NCBI GenBank assembly: GCA_019694215.1
Contig: JAIBCK010000008.1
Location: 1 to 58,231 of the forward strand
DNA from: Thermoflexales bacterium
GTDB lineage: Bacteria > Chloroflexota > Anaerolineae > J036 > Brachytrichaceae
DNA length: 58,231 nucleotides
Direction: 5' to 3'
This document shows, in pieces, positions 12,561 through 19,925 of this stretch. A program made the translations under genes and the position numbers. Numbering within the stretch: the first letter of the stretch is position 1; every line of letters begins with the position of its first letter. The notes below the pieces were generated by a model. It searched no databases. It was given only the letters and a program-made list of their open reading frames with translations, and had not been told where the DNA came from.

Positions 12561-13028
12561 TTACTTGACGGCGATCTTGACGGTCTTGGGCTTGACCACT
12601 TCGGCCTTGGGCACCGAGAGGGTGAGCACGCCGTTCTCGAACTCGGCCGTGGCCTTGTCGCTCTGAATCTCCGTCGGGAGGCTCAGCACGCGCTGGAACG
12701 CGTTGTGCCGGATCTCGCGGAAGTGATAGCGGTTGCCCTCCTGCGGCGCAGCCTCGTTGTCCTTGACCTCACCCTTGAGGGTGACCACGCCATTCTCGAT
12801 GCTGACATCGACGTTCTCCGGCTTCCAACCGGGCAGGGCGGCCTTCACGACATAGCCGTTCTCGTTCTCCAGAACATCCAGGGCCGGGGCATCGACGTTT
12901 GTGCCGTGCAGGCTGCCGAGCCACTGGCTCGGGCTGACCACGGCGTTCTCCATCATCTGGTTGACGATGTCGCGGAGCGACAGCATCTCGGGGGCCGGCG
13001 CAAAGGTCGTGCGAATCAAACGTGTCAT
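12561..13028 (-). CDS. hsp20: Hsp20/alpha-crystallin small heat shock protein
   Basis: This 155-residue ATP-independent holdase chaperone has a short N-terminal arm (about 1-45), an alpha-crystallin domain (about 46-140) with LPGWKPENVDVSIENGVVTLKGE and the closing FENGVLTLSVPKAE strand, and a short tail without a clear IxI motif. GGAGGT lies 6 nt before the ATG, one of the strongest ribosome-binding sites in the window, fitting burst synthesis. No CIRCE element is visible upstream; TACTGT (13103-13108, minus strand) is a possible -10. Confidence 0.95.
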   Translation of the reverse strand: MTRLIRTTFAPAPEMLSLRDIVNQMMENAVVSPSQWLGSLHGTNVDAPALDVLENENGYVVKAALPGWKPENVDVSIENGVVTLKGEVKDNEAAPQEGNRYHFREIRHNAFQRVLSLPTEIQSDKATAEFENGVLTLSVPKAEVVKPKTVKIAVK

Positions 13029-13149
13029 CTTGTTACCTCCAATTTTCCATCATTCGCGCCGTCACAGCGGCGCATCCAACGTGATGGTGACACGATAGGC
13101 GGACAGTATTGGAGGAACGCCGACGCCGTATTAGCGTCGCATTGGCGGG

Positions 13150-13668
13150 CTACTGGCCGGCCAGTTTTCGCAGCATGCGCGCCAGCGAGGCGAGCTGATC
13201 GCCGAGCGGCGTCCCGGCCAGGCTGACCGTGACGGGGACATCGGCCCGCACGGGCACGACGGTGTCCACGGTGATGCTGGTGTTGATCGTGACCGGGGCC
13301 TTGAGGTTGACCGGAATGTTGGTCTTGATGGGCAGGTCGAAAGTGAGCACGCCGAGCACGGGCACCTCGCGCTGAACCTGCACGACGGTGTCGATGGGCA
13401 GGTTCTGATTGATCGGCACTTCGAGGGACTGGTTGATCGGCACCTGGGCGCGGATCGGCACGGTCTGGCTGATGCGCACCGTGGTCGTCAGGGCGGCCCT
13501 GCTGGCGTTTTCGAGCTGGCTGGCGGCCTCGCCGGCGTAGGTGCGGGCGGCCATCAGGCCAGCCACGATCACGCCGAGGATGACGATGTTGAGGGCCAGC
13601 GACAGCCCCGCCACGAGCCAAAGCGCCAGGGGGGCGGACGGATGGGCGGGGCCGTTGCTGCGTGTCAT
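13150..13668 (-). CDS. Membrane-anchored protein with VPI-rich beta repeats
   Basis: This 172-residue protein of unknown function has one transmembrane helix at about 13-40, a short coiled segment, and then about 100 residues of short alternating strands dominated by V-P-I/V-x-x repeats (VPIRAQVPINQSLEVPINQNLPI, then VPVRADVPVTV). It ends in a helical tail. The repeats suggest a stacked beta or beta-helical extracytoplasmic domain. The start lies 2 nt after the mtnP stop, so it is probably cotranscribed with mtnP. I do not recognise a named family. Confidence 0.7.
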   Translation of the reverse strand: MTRSNGPAHPSAPLALWLVAGLSLALNIVILGVIVAGLMAARTYAGEAASQLENASRAALTTTVRISQTVPIRAQVPINQSLEVPINQNLPIDTVVQVQREVPVLGVLTFDLPIKTNIPVNLKAPVTINTSITVDTVVPVRADVPVTVSLAGTPLGDQLASLARMLRKLAGQ

Positions 13669-13670
13669 GG

Positions 13671-14555
13671 CTACTTGAGGTACTTCCCGACGAGCAGGTC
13701 GAGGCGGGCGCGACTCTCTGGGCCGATGCGGTCGCGCGCGGTCATGATGGCGTTCTGCGTCGCGCCTTCGGTCTCATGCGGGAGGGTCGGGATGACGCTC
13801 GCCAAACGCACGATGGCCTGCTGCGCGATGTTGAGGTTGGCGTGCAGGCGCTCGATCACGACTTCGACCGTGACCGGCTCCTCCTCCTCATGCCACACGT
13901 CGTAGTCGGTGACGTGGGCCATGATGGCGAAGTCGATCTCCGCTTCGCGGGCGAGAAAGGCCTCGGGCGAGGCGGTCATGCCGATGATGTCGCAGCCCCA
14001 GCCGCGGAAGGCCAGGCTCTCGGCGCGGGTGCTGAAGCGCGGGCCCTCGATGGTGATGAGCGTGCCGGCGCGGTGCACGGTACCGCCCGCCGCGGCCGCG
14101 GCGTCGGCGACGGCGGCGCTCAGGCGGGCGGAGAAGGGATGCGCGACCGAGACATGCCCGACCATGCCGTTGTCAAAGAAGGAGCCGACGCGGCGCCCGC
14201 GGGTGAAGTCAAAGAGTTGGTCGGGTACGACGATGTGGCGGGGGGACATGGCCTCGCGCAGGCTGCCGCAGGCGCTGACGCTGACGATGTGCCGCGCGCC
14301 GAGCTGCTTCAGCGCGTGGATGTTGGCGCGATAGGGCACCTCGCTCGGGTTGAGGCGATGGCCGCGGCCGTGGCGGGGCAGAAAGCCCACCCGTCGGCCG
14401 GCCAGCGTGCCGACGATGATGGCATCGGACGGATCGCCGAAGGGCGTCGAGAGGCGAACCTCCTCGACGTTGGACAGGCCCGGCATGGCATACAGGCCGC
14501 TGCCGCCGATCACGGCGAAATCCAGGGCGGATTGGGTCTTCAGGGACGTCATCAT
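13671..14555 (-). CDS. mtnP: S-methyl-5'-thioadenosine phosphorylase
   Basis: This 294-residue purine nucleoside phosphorylase superfamily enzyme cleaves methylthioadenosine to adenine and methylthioribose-1-phosphate in methionine salvage. Visible motifs are AVIGGSGLYAMPGL (phosphate loop), RHGRGHRLNPSEVPYRANI, SVSACGSLRE, TLITIEGPRFSTRAES and the GMTASPEAFLAREAEIDFA block containing the purine and ribose sites, then HVTDYDVWHEEEEPV. The MTAP-type NPSEVPYRANI sequence favours mtnP over punA. It is probably the first gene of an mtnP-membrane protein pair. Confidence 0.95.
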   Translation of the reverse strand: MMTSLKTQSALDFAVIGGSGLYAMPGLSNVEEVRLSTPFGDPSDAIIVGTLAGRRVGFLPRHGRGHRLNPSEVPYRANIHALKQLGARHIVSVSACGSLREAMSPRHIVVPDQLFDFTRGRRVGSFFDNGMVGHVSVAHPFSARLSAAVADAAAAAGGTVHRAGTLITIEGPRFSTRAESLAFRGWGCDIIGMTASPEAFLAREAEIDFAIMAHVTDYDVWHEEEEPVTVEVVIERLHANLNIAQQAIVRLASVIPTLPHETEGATQNAIMTARDRIGPESRARLDLLVGKYLK

Positions 14556-14577
14556 TCTCCTTTGGCTTGTGGCTGCG

Positions 14578-15123
14578 CTACTTGAATTCGCTCAGCACCC
14601 GGCTGAGGTTGACTGCGCCCGCGATCACCCTCCGTACGCGGCCGCTTTCATCGACGATGTAAGTGGCGGGCAGGCCGAGCACGCCGTAGCTGTCGCCCGT
14701 GACGCCGCGCGGATCGAGCGCAATGACGTAGTCGACGTTGCGCGCCTGCACAAAGGCCTGCACGGCCTCAACCTTGTCCTGGGTGGCGATGCCGACAAAG
14801 ACGACGTCCTTGCCCGCGGCCCGCAGCTGACGGTTGGCCTCGACCAGGTCGGGCGTCTCCGCGACGCACGGCCCGCACCACGAGGCCCAGAAGTTGATCA
14901 GCACCGGGCGTCCCTTGAACTGGCTGAGCGACACGGTCTTGCCATCGAGCGTCTCGAGGCTGAACTCGGGGGCCTGATTGCCTTCCCGTACGAGCCGGGA
15001 CACGGGGGCAACGGTAGATGGTGAATTCCCAGCGTTTGACTGAAGGACGAGGTAGGCCGCGCCAAAACCGAACAGCGCGGCGAAGAAGGCCATCACGGCC
15101 AGTTTTATCGGAAAGCCTTTCAT
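14578..15123 (-). CDS. TlpA/ResA-type membrane-anchored thioredoxin
   Basis: This 181-residue protein has an N-terminal membrane anchor or signal (about 5-28) and an extracytoplasmic thioredoxin fold of the AhpC-TSA/Redoxin type: APEFSLETLDGKTVSLSQFKG, then WASWCGPC (CxxC redox site) and a cis-Pro region LGLPATYIVDESG. Such proteins reduce apocytochrome c or other envelope thiols. The window also encodes a CxxCH cytochrome c and a CuA subunit that would need such a helper. The ATG at 15123 overlaps the upstream DUF2085 stop (ATGA). Confidence 0.9.
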   Translation of the reverse strand: MKGFPIKLAVMAFFAALFGFGAAYLVLQSNAGNSPSTVAPVSRLVREGNQAPEFSLETLDGKTVSLSQFKGRPVLINFWASWCGPCVAETPDLVEANRQLRAAGKDVVFVGIATQDKVEAVQAFVQARNVDYVIALDPRGVTGDSYGVLGLPATYIVDESGRVRRVIAGAVNLSRVLSEFK

Positions 15124-15794
15124 GGTTGTGCGGGCGTTGCCTCGCGCTCGGCGCCCCCTGGCGTGATGAAGCCCTCCTGAATGAGCGGGAAGATCAGCCA
15201 GGCGACGCTGGTGCCAAACAGCGCCCCGGTCAGCAGGCGCAACCACCATGTGCTCTCGCGGAAAGAAATCAGGTTGAGGGGCGGCTGACTGAACAACTGC
15301 GAAAACCCATCCAGGCCGATGGGGACGATGCCGAGCAGGATGAACAGCCACCAGGGCAGGGGTTTGGCGCGGCGGCGGGTCTGCGCAAACAGGATGCCGT
15401 TCAAGGCCATCGCAAAGTAGATGGCCACATCGCGCTCGCACAACGCCACCTTGTAGCCGACGGTCTCGTTGCCCAGAAAGTCGCGCGCGGCCAGGGTGCC
15501 CTCGACGGTGCCCGGGTTGATGCCGGTTGCGCGCTCGAACACGCCGTCGCCTTCGCCACGCGGGTACTCCACGCGCTCGCCAAAGAGAAAAAAGGAGCGA
15601 AACGCGTAGGTGTGGCAGGTGAAGCGGTAGACGGTGTAAATGAGCTGGGCGGGGCCGGGTGCGCCTGCCTTCATTAGAACGGGGGCGAGAAAGGGTAGGC
15701 TGCTGTAGAAGAGGAGGCCGCTGACCAGCAGGGCGACCCAGTGTCGGGTCAGCACAATGCCGATGCGCTCGGCGCGACCAGTGGGTGCGTTCAC
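15120..15794 (-). CDS. DUF2085 membrane protein
   Basis: This 224-residue protein has about five membrane helices. The DUF2085-type cysteine pair is present as FTCHTYAFRSFFLFG after the first helix and ALCERDVAIYFAM before the second. It is related in plan to the DUF2085 protein at 5874-6683 but with a longer loop between the motifs. I chose the GTG at 15794 (VNAPTGR), which follows a perfect TATAAT by 6 nt, rather than the ATG nine codons upstream, which would place the -10 box inside the gene. It is translationally coupled to the TlpA-type gene. Confidence 0.8.
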   Translation of the reverse strand: MNAPTGRAERIGIVLTRHWVALLVSGLLFYSSLPFLAPVLMKAGAPGPAQLIYTVYRFTCHTYAFRSFFLFGERVEYPRGEGDGVFERATGINPGTVEGTLAARDFLGNETVGYKVALCERDVAIYFAMALNGILFAQTRRRAKPLPWWLFILLGIVPIGLDGFSQLFSQPPLNLISFRESTWWLRLLTGALFGTSVAWLIFPLIQEGFITPGGAEREATPAQP

Positions 15795-15800
15795 GCGACG

Positions 15801-15831
15801 ATTATACGGGGCCGACCACACTCGCTACAAT
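15801..15831. promoter_or_regulatory. Divergent leaderless promoters
   Basis: Minus strand: TATAAT (15806-15801) ends 6 nt before the GTG at 15794. Plus strand: TACAAT (15826-15831) ends 7 nt before the GTG at 15839. Both genes therefore probably start transcription at or next to their initiation codons, from a 44-nt intergenic space. Confidence 0.7.
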
Positions 15832-15838
15832 ACCCCGC

Positions 15839-16873
15839 GTGCCTGTTCTCCCTGCGCTCATCACGTTTGGCGTTGCGTTTGTGCTGTCATGGCTGGGGGC
15901 CCGTGCGGCGATTCATCTGGGCCAGCACTGGGGCATCGCCGATGCGCCCGGTGGCCGGCGCCAGCACGCCCGCCTGACGCCGCGCCTTGGCGTTCTGCCG
16001 CTTTCGGTAGGGTTTGTCGGTGCGGCGCTGGTGGCGCAGGGGTTTGCGCTGCCGACGCAGGATCCGAATGAAGGGGCGCGCGTGCTGGGCGCGCTGGGCG
16101 GCGTGGTCGTTCTGGCGGTGGCGGGGCTCGCGGATGACCGTTGGCAGCTCTCCGCCGGAAAGCAGTTTCTGGCACAGTTGCTCGCGGCAGGCATCGCCAT
16201 CGCGGCCCTCATCTTCATCGAGCGCTTCACCAATCCGTTCACCGGGCAGGCCCTGATCCTGCCGGGCGTCATCGTTGTGGCGCTCAGCCTGTTCTGGTTC
16301 ATGGGCATGATGAACACCGTCAACTGGCTGGATGGCGTGGATGGGCTGGCTTCGACCGTTGCGCTTATCGCCGCGGGTGTGACGGCCGCCCACATGATTC
16401 GCGAGGGCCAATACAGCGTGGCGCTGCTGCCGATCGGGCTGGCCGGGACGCTGCTCGGCTTTCTCGTCTTCAACCGGCCGCCGGCGCGCATCTTTCTGGG
16501 GAGTGGGGCGACAACGTTGGGCTTTCTGCTGGCCTGCGTCGGCATCATCGCCGGCGCCAAGATCGCGCTGTTGATGCTGGTGTTTGGCCTGCCGATCGCG
16601 GATGTGGCCTGGCAGATCTTCGACCGCGCGCGCTCGGGCCGCAATCCGACGGCTGGCGACCGTGGCCATCTGCACTTTCGCCTCGTGGACGCGGGATGGC
16701 CGGCTGGCCGCATCGTGGCGCTTTACGCGGCGGCCTGCGGCGCCTTTGGCCTGTTTGCGCTGGTGCCCCAGTCACCGGTGGTGAAGCTCGTGACGTTGGG
16801 GCTGCTCTTCGGTGCCGTGATCCTGGTGCTGGTGGTGCTCTCCGCACGCACACGGCCTCGCGGTGAGGGCTGA
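15839..16873 (+). CDS. Polyprenyl-phosphate N-acetylhexosamine-1-phosphate transferase (WecA/TagO/MraY family)
   Basis: This 344-residue polytopic enzyme of the MraY/WecA family transfers a sugar-1-phosphate from a UDP-sugar to undecaprenyl phosphate at the inner membrane face. Signature loops are GIADAPGGRRQHARLTPRLG, LADDRWQLSAGKQFLAQ, the Mg-binding MMNTVNWLDGVDGLA, VFNRPPARIFLGSGATTLGF and DRGHLHFRLVDAG. NWLDGVDGL and the HxH motif place it with glycosyltransferase family 4 (WecA/TagO) rather than MraY proper. The GTG start is set by the TACAAT box 7 nt upstream. Confidence 0.92.
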   Translation: MPVLPALITFGVAFVLSWLGARAAIHLGQHWGIADAPGGRRQHARLTPRLGVLPLSVGFVGAALVAQGFALPTQDPNEGARVLGALGGVVVLAVAGLADDRWQLSAGKQFLAQLLAAGIAIAALIFIERFTNPFTGQALILPGVIVVALSLFWFMGMMNTVNWLDGVDGLASTVALIAAGVTAAHMIREGQYSVALLPIGLAGTLLGFLVFNRPPARIFLGSGATTLGFLLACVGIIAGAKIALLMLVFGLPIADVAWQIFDRARSGRNPTAGDRGHLHFRLVDAGWPAGRIVALYAAACGAFGLFALVPQSPVVKLVTLGLLFGAVILVLVVLSARTRPRGEG

Positions 16874-16905
16874 CCGACACGCCGGTGTATGATGCGCGCC
16901 GAACT

Positions 16906-17388
16906 ATGGCTGCATCGAATCATCGAGACGAACAACGAATTGAAATCATCGCCCGTGGTGTGCTGATCGGACCGCGCGGCGTCCTGCTGTGCCGACCCTC
17001 TAGCGGCGGGTACTGCTACCTGCCTGGCGGGCACATCGAGTTCGGCGAGACCGCCCATACGGCACTGGAACGCGAGATCATGGAGGAGCTGGGCATGAAG
17101 GCGAAGGCGGATCGCTTTCTCGGCGCGATCGAGTGCGCGTTCTCGCAGCGGCACGGTTCGGGGGAGCGACGCCATCACGAGATCAACCTCGTCTATGCGC
17201 TTAGCTCCAGCCTGATCACACGGCGGGCGAACCTCACCTCGGCGGAGCCGGACATCGAGTTCTTCTGGCACAGCGCGCATGCGCTGGCCGAAGTCAACCT
17301 GCTGCCCAGGCAGCTGCGTCTGCTCGTGCCGCGCTGGTCGATCGGCAAGGTCGAGCCGTGGGCGAGCGAGTTCCCGACCGCAAAATAG
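16906..17388 (+). CDS. Nudix hydrolase
   Basis: This 160-residue Nudix-fold pyrophosphohydrolase contains the full Nudix box GHIEFGETAHTALEREIMEELG (G-x5-E-x7-REU-x-EE-x-G). The YCYLPGGHIE and HEINLVYAL strands suggest an (d)NTP- or nucleotide-sugar-type member. The substrate is not predictable. I place the start at the ATG at 16906, 12 nt after a TATGAT box; a GTG at 16885 would put that box inside the gene. It is followed 24 nt later by the Trm112-like gene. Confidence 0.9.
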   Translation: MAASNHRDEQRIEIIARGVLIGPRGVLLCRPSSGGYCYLPGGHIEFGETAHTALEREIMEELGMKAKADRFLGAIECAFSQRHGSGERRHHEINLVYALSSSLITRRANLTSAEPDIEFFWHSAHALAEVNLLPRQLRLLVPRWSIGKVEPWASEFPTAK

Positions 17389-17412
17389 AATCTCCAAGGA
17401 GCAACCAAGACC

Positions 17413-17661
17413 ATGGCTTCACCCATCAGTGCCGAATTACTGGCGATCCTGCGCTGTCCGTTCTGCGTTTCGACGGCCACGCGCGTCGCGGGCGATGACC
17501 CCGGCCGCCTCGAGCTGTACAAGGATGCGTGGCTGATCGAGCGGGAGCACGGGCGCAAGTACCCGATCCGGGACGGCATTCCCATCATGCTGGTCGAGGA
17601 AGGCGAGAAGTGGATCAGCGTCAAGCCCGAGGACCTGCCCGTCCCGCCGCCTGCCGAATAA
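17413..17661 (+). CDS. Trm112 family protein
   Basis: This 82-residue protein of the Trm112/YcaR family acts as a small activator or partner of methyltransferases and other enzymes. It has the N-terminal LLAILRCPFC zinc-ribbon half and the diagnostic RKYPIRDGIPIMLVEEGEKW. The second cysteine pair usual in zinc-binding members is absent (the intervening strand has no CxxC), so it probably does not bind zinc tightly. AAGGAG lies upstream of the ATG. Confidence 0.9.
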   Translation: MASPISAELLAILRCPFCVSTATRVAGDDPGRLELYKDAWLIEREHGRKYPIRDGIPIMLVEEGEKWISVKPEDLPVPPPAE

Positions 17662-17674
17662 CGCTTGAAAGACA

Positions 17675-17702
17675 GGCGCGCGCCGTTTCGCAGGCGCGCG
17701 CC
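17675..17702. repeat. Perfect 10-bp inverted repeat
   Basis: GGCGCGCGCC (17675-17684) and the same palindromic decamer (17693-17702) flank an 8-nt loop between the Trm112 stop and the next GTG. There is no T-run, so it could be a weak terminator, an mRNA-stabilising hairpin or an operator. Confidence 0.6.
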
Positions 17703-17713
17703 CACGTCACGCC

Positions 17714-18670
17714 GTGTGGCTCCGCCCCTTTCGCGCCCTGACCTTGCTTTTGGCTGTGGGGGGCGTTGCTGCCATTGTGGCGGCCTCGCGGGTCGCCCCG
17801 CGTGAGGTGACGCGGATCGGCGCGCTTGCGCCATCCATGAACTACGCCTTTGTGCGCCTGCGCGGGGTGATCCTTGATTTCGCCACCGTCGATGCGCAGG
17901 AGGGCTATCTCGCCTTCACCGTGCAGGACGAGAGCGGGCAGGTGCGTGTGCAGGCATATCGCCAGGCTGCCGCAACGCTGTTTGCCGAGGGCGTCGTCCC
18001 AGCACCCGGTGATCGCGCCCGTGTGGATGGCACGCTGCGCCTGCGCGATGGTGAGGCCAGTCTCACCCTGAATGGTGCCGATGGCCTGCTGCTGGAACGT
18101 GCGGTCCCGGAGGAGATCGGCCTCGCGGACCTCAGCCGGGTTCGTTTGGGGGAGCGCATTGCGACGCGTGGCCAGTTGCGGCGCGCCCGCGACCTCGGAG
18201 GTCGTTGGCTGTTGACGTTGCGCGATGGGACCGCCGAGGCGGATGTGCTGCTCTCCGACGCGGCGCCGATCCCTGAGGTGGGGAGCTGGGTGCGCGTGAT
18301 TGGCGGGGTGGGGGAGTATCGCGGCGAACGCCAGGTGCTGGTCGCATCCGGAAATCTCACCCGGATCGGGGCACCGGCTGTTGAGGCGCTTCCCCTGGGT
18401 GCAGTCTCCCGCGCGTTGGAGGGCCAGTGGGTGACGACGCGCGGGCGCGTGTCCGCGGTGTCGTCATTTCGAGGGGGCGTTCGGCTGGCGCTGACCGAGG
18501 GGGAGAGCGCGCTCACGCTGACCGCCTTCGATGCGGTGTGGGGGCGGGTGCCCTTCTCCACAACGCTGCAGCCCGGCGATGTGTTGTGGGTGTCGGGTCG
18601 TCTCGTCGATTACCGGGGCGCGCTGGAGCTCCAGCCTGAGCTGCCGGCCGACTTCGTGCGCGTGCCCTGA
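17714..18670 (+). CDS. Membrane-anchored protein with three OB-fold-like domains
   Basis: This 318-residue protein has an N-terminal anchor or signal (about 5-25) followed by three similar modules of about 90 residues. Each has a strand carrying VRLRGVILDF, ERIATRGQLRRARDL or QWVTTRGRVSAVSSF and a closing GDxxxVxGxL strand (GDRARVDGTL, GSWVRVIGGV, GDVLWVSGRL). This is the OB-fold nucleic-acid/oligosaccharide-binding pattern. With an extracytoplasmic location, oligosaccharide or protein binding is more likely than nucleic acid. The GTG at 17714 is the first usable start. The function is unknown. Confidence 0.65.
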   Translation: MWLRPFRALTLLLAVGGVAAIVAASRVAPREVTRIGALAPSMNYAFVRLRGVILDFATVDAQEGYLAFTVQDESGQVRVQAYRQAAATLFAEGVVPAPGDRARVDGTLRLRDGEASLTLNGADGLLLERAVPEEIGLADLSRVRLGERIATRGQLRRARDLGGRWLLTLRDGTAEADVLLSDAAPIPEVGSWVRVIGGVGEYRGERQVLVASGNLTRIGAPAVEALPLGAVSRALEGQWVTTRGRVSAVSSFRGGVRLALTEGESALTLTAFDAVWGRVPFSTTLQPGDVLWVSGRLVDYRGALELQPELPADFVRVP

Positions 18671-18679
18671 CCGCCTTGC

Positions 18680-19924
18680 CTATTCCTGAATGAGCAGGTT
18701 GACCCGGTAAATCTGGGTGCTGACGGCGTGGCCCTCCGCGTAGACGCGGATGCGCTGGATGAGTTGTGCATTCCCAAGCTCGCCGGTCAGCAGGTTGACC
18801 GACTCGTAGCTCTCGCGGGTGTTGAGGTCGCGCGCGACGTGTCGGTTGCTCGGGTTGTCACGGATCACATCGGGCAGATCGACCGACGGGCTGCCCTCGG
18901 CATAGAAGCCCTGGAACCACTCGCGCTGGGCACCGGCGCGGTCGATGTAGGTGATGTTGATCATGAGCGGGCACTCGGATCCGAGCGTGCCGCAAACGGG
19001 GAGCTCCTGGTTGAGGATTTTGAATTCCAGGGCCAGGCGGAGCGATTGCCGGCCGGCGACGTTTTCATTGATGATCTGGAACACGCCGGTGCGGCCCCAG
19101 TTCAACCCGGTCCCCGGACGGTCGAGCAGCAGCGAGGGCTCGCCCCCCGGCGCGACGAGCGAGGCATGGCCGTCATTGCCGTTGGTCGATCGGATCTCCG
19201 TCTCCCACGGGTTGAAGTCGGTTGAGAAGCGTGGGTTGCGAATGAGGTCGCGTTCCGGGGCCAGGACGACGAGTTTGGTTGTGCCGGTTGCGAGCGTCGT
19301 GCGTTGTCCAGCCGTGAGCGTCAGGGCCGGTGCGGTGGGCGCGGAAGCGATGAGCGAGCCCTCGCGGGTGAAGGCGCGCGCTTCGCCGGAGGCGATCTCG
19401 ATCGTGTGCACGCCCGCCCCGAGATCGAAGCTGCCAAAGGGGGTTATCACCGTTGTGCGCGCCGGGCGGGTGCTGCGCGGCCGGATGGTGAATTGCGCGC
19501 GCCCCGCGGCCAGGATCAGGACGGTCTCGTCGGGGGCGGCCGAGAGGCCAAAACGTGGCGACTGGGCGCGCCAGACCTGCAGCTGGGTGCGGGCATACGT
19601 CAACACGCTGACGGTGGGGTCACTCGCGTCTGACGGGGTGATGGTGACCATACCCTGCGAGGACGCATCGGGATCGACGAGGATGACCGAACCTTCGTCG
19701 ACTTCGCGCCCCTCGAGGCTGACGACGCGGGCGTCATTCTCCGTGGCAGGTGCAAGGTAGGTCTGAACGCGGCCGGCCTGGAGCCTTACGTAGGTTGTGC
19801 TTGCCACGGTCGCGGAGTTGACGACAGCGGAGACCGTGGCCGGCACGCCGACCACCAGGGCAATCAGAATGGCAAAGGCGGCCAGCAGCACCGTCCAGGC
19901 CGTGCGTTCCGGGCTTCTGCGCAT
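18680..19924 (-). CDS. Membrane-anchored FecR-like/LamG-type envelope protein, function unknown
   Basis: The protein has 414 residues and one N-terminal transmembrane helix (about 11-33). An extracytoplasmic beta-rich region follows that resembles FecR-type sensors (SARTQLQVWRAQSP, AGRAQFTIRP, TTVITPFGSFDLGAGVHTIEIASGEARAF), then a C-terminal jelly-roll-like domain (NPRFSTDFNPWETEIRS onward) with two cysteines. It starts 1 nt after the accC stop, so it is cotranscribed with accC. No partner sigma factor is visible, which argues against classical FecR signalling. Confidence 0.6.
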   Translation of the reverse strand: MRRSPERTAWTVLLAAFAILIALVVGVPATVSAVVNSATVASTTYVRLQAGRVQTYLAPATENDARVVSLEGREVDEGSVILVDPDASSQGMVTITPSDASDPTVSVLTYARTQLQVWRAQSPRFGLSAAPDETVLILAAGRAQFTIRPRSTRPARTTVITPFGSFDLGAGVHTIEIASGEARAFTREGSLIASAPTAPALTLTAGQRTTLATGTTKLVVLAPERDLIRNPRFSTDFNPWETEIRSTNGNDGHASLVAPGGEPSLLLDRPGTGLNWGRTGVFQIINENVAGRQSLRLALEFKILNQELPVCGTLGSECPLMINITYIDRAGAQREWFQGFYAEGSPSVDLPDVIRDNPSNRHVARDLNTRESYESVNLLTGELGNAQLIQRIRVYAEGHAVSTQIYRVNLLIQE

Positions 19925-19925
19925 A

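Noticed and set aside
18951-19760. 269-codon plus-strand ORF opposite the FecR-like gene
   Set aside because: Ser/Arg-rich shadow frame; the minus-strand frame has a TM helix, domain-like strands and tight linkage to accC.
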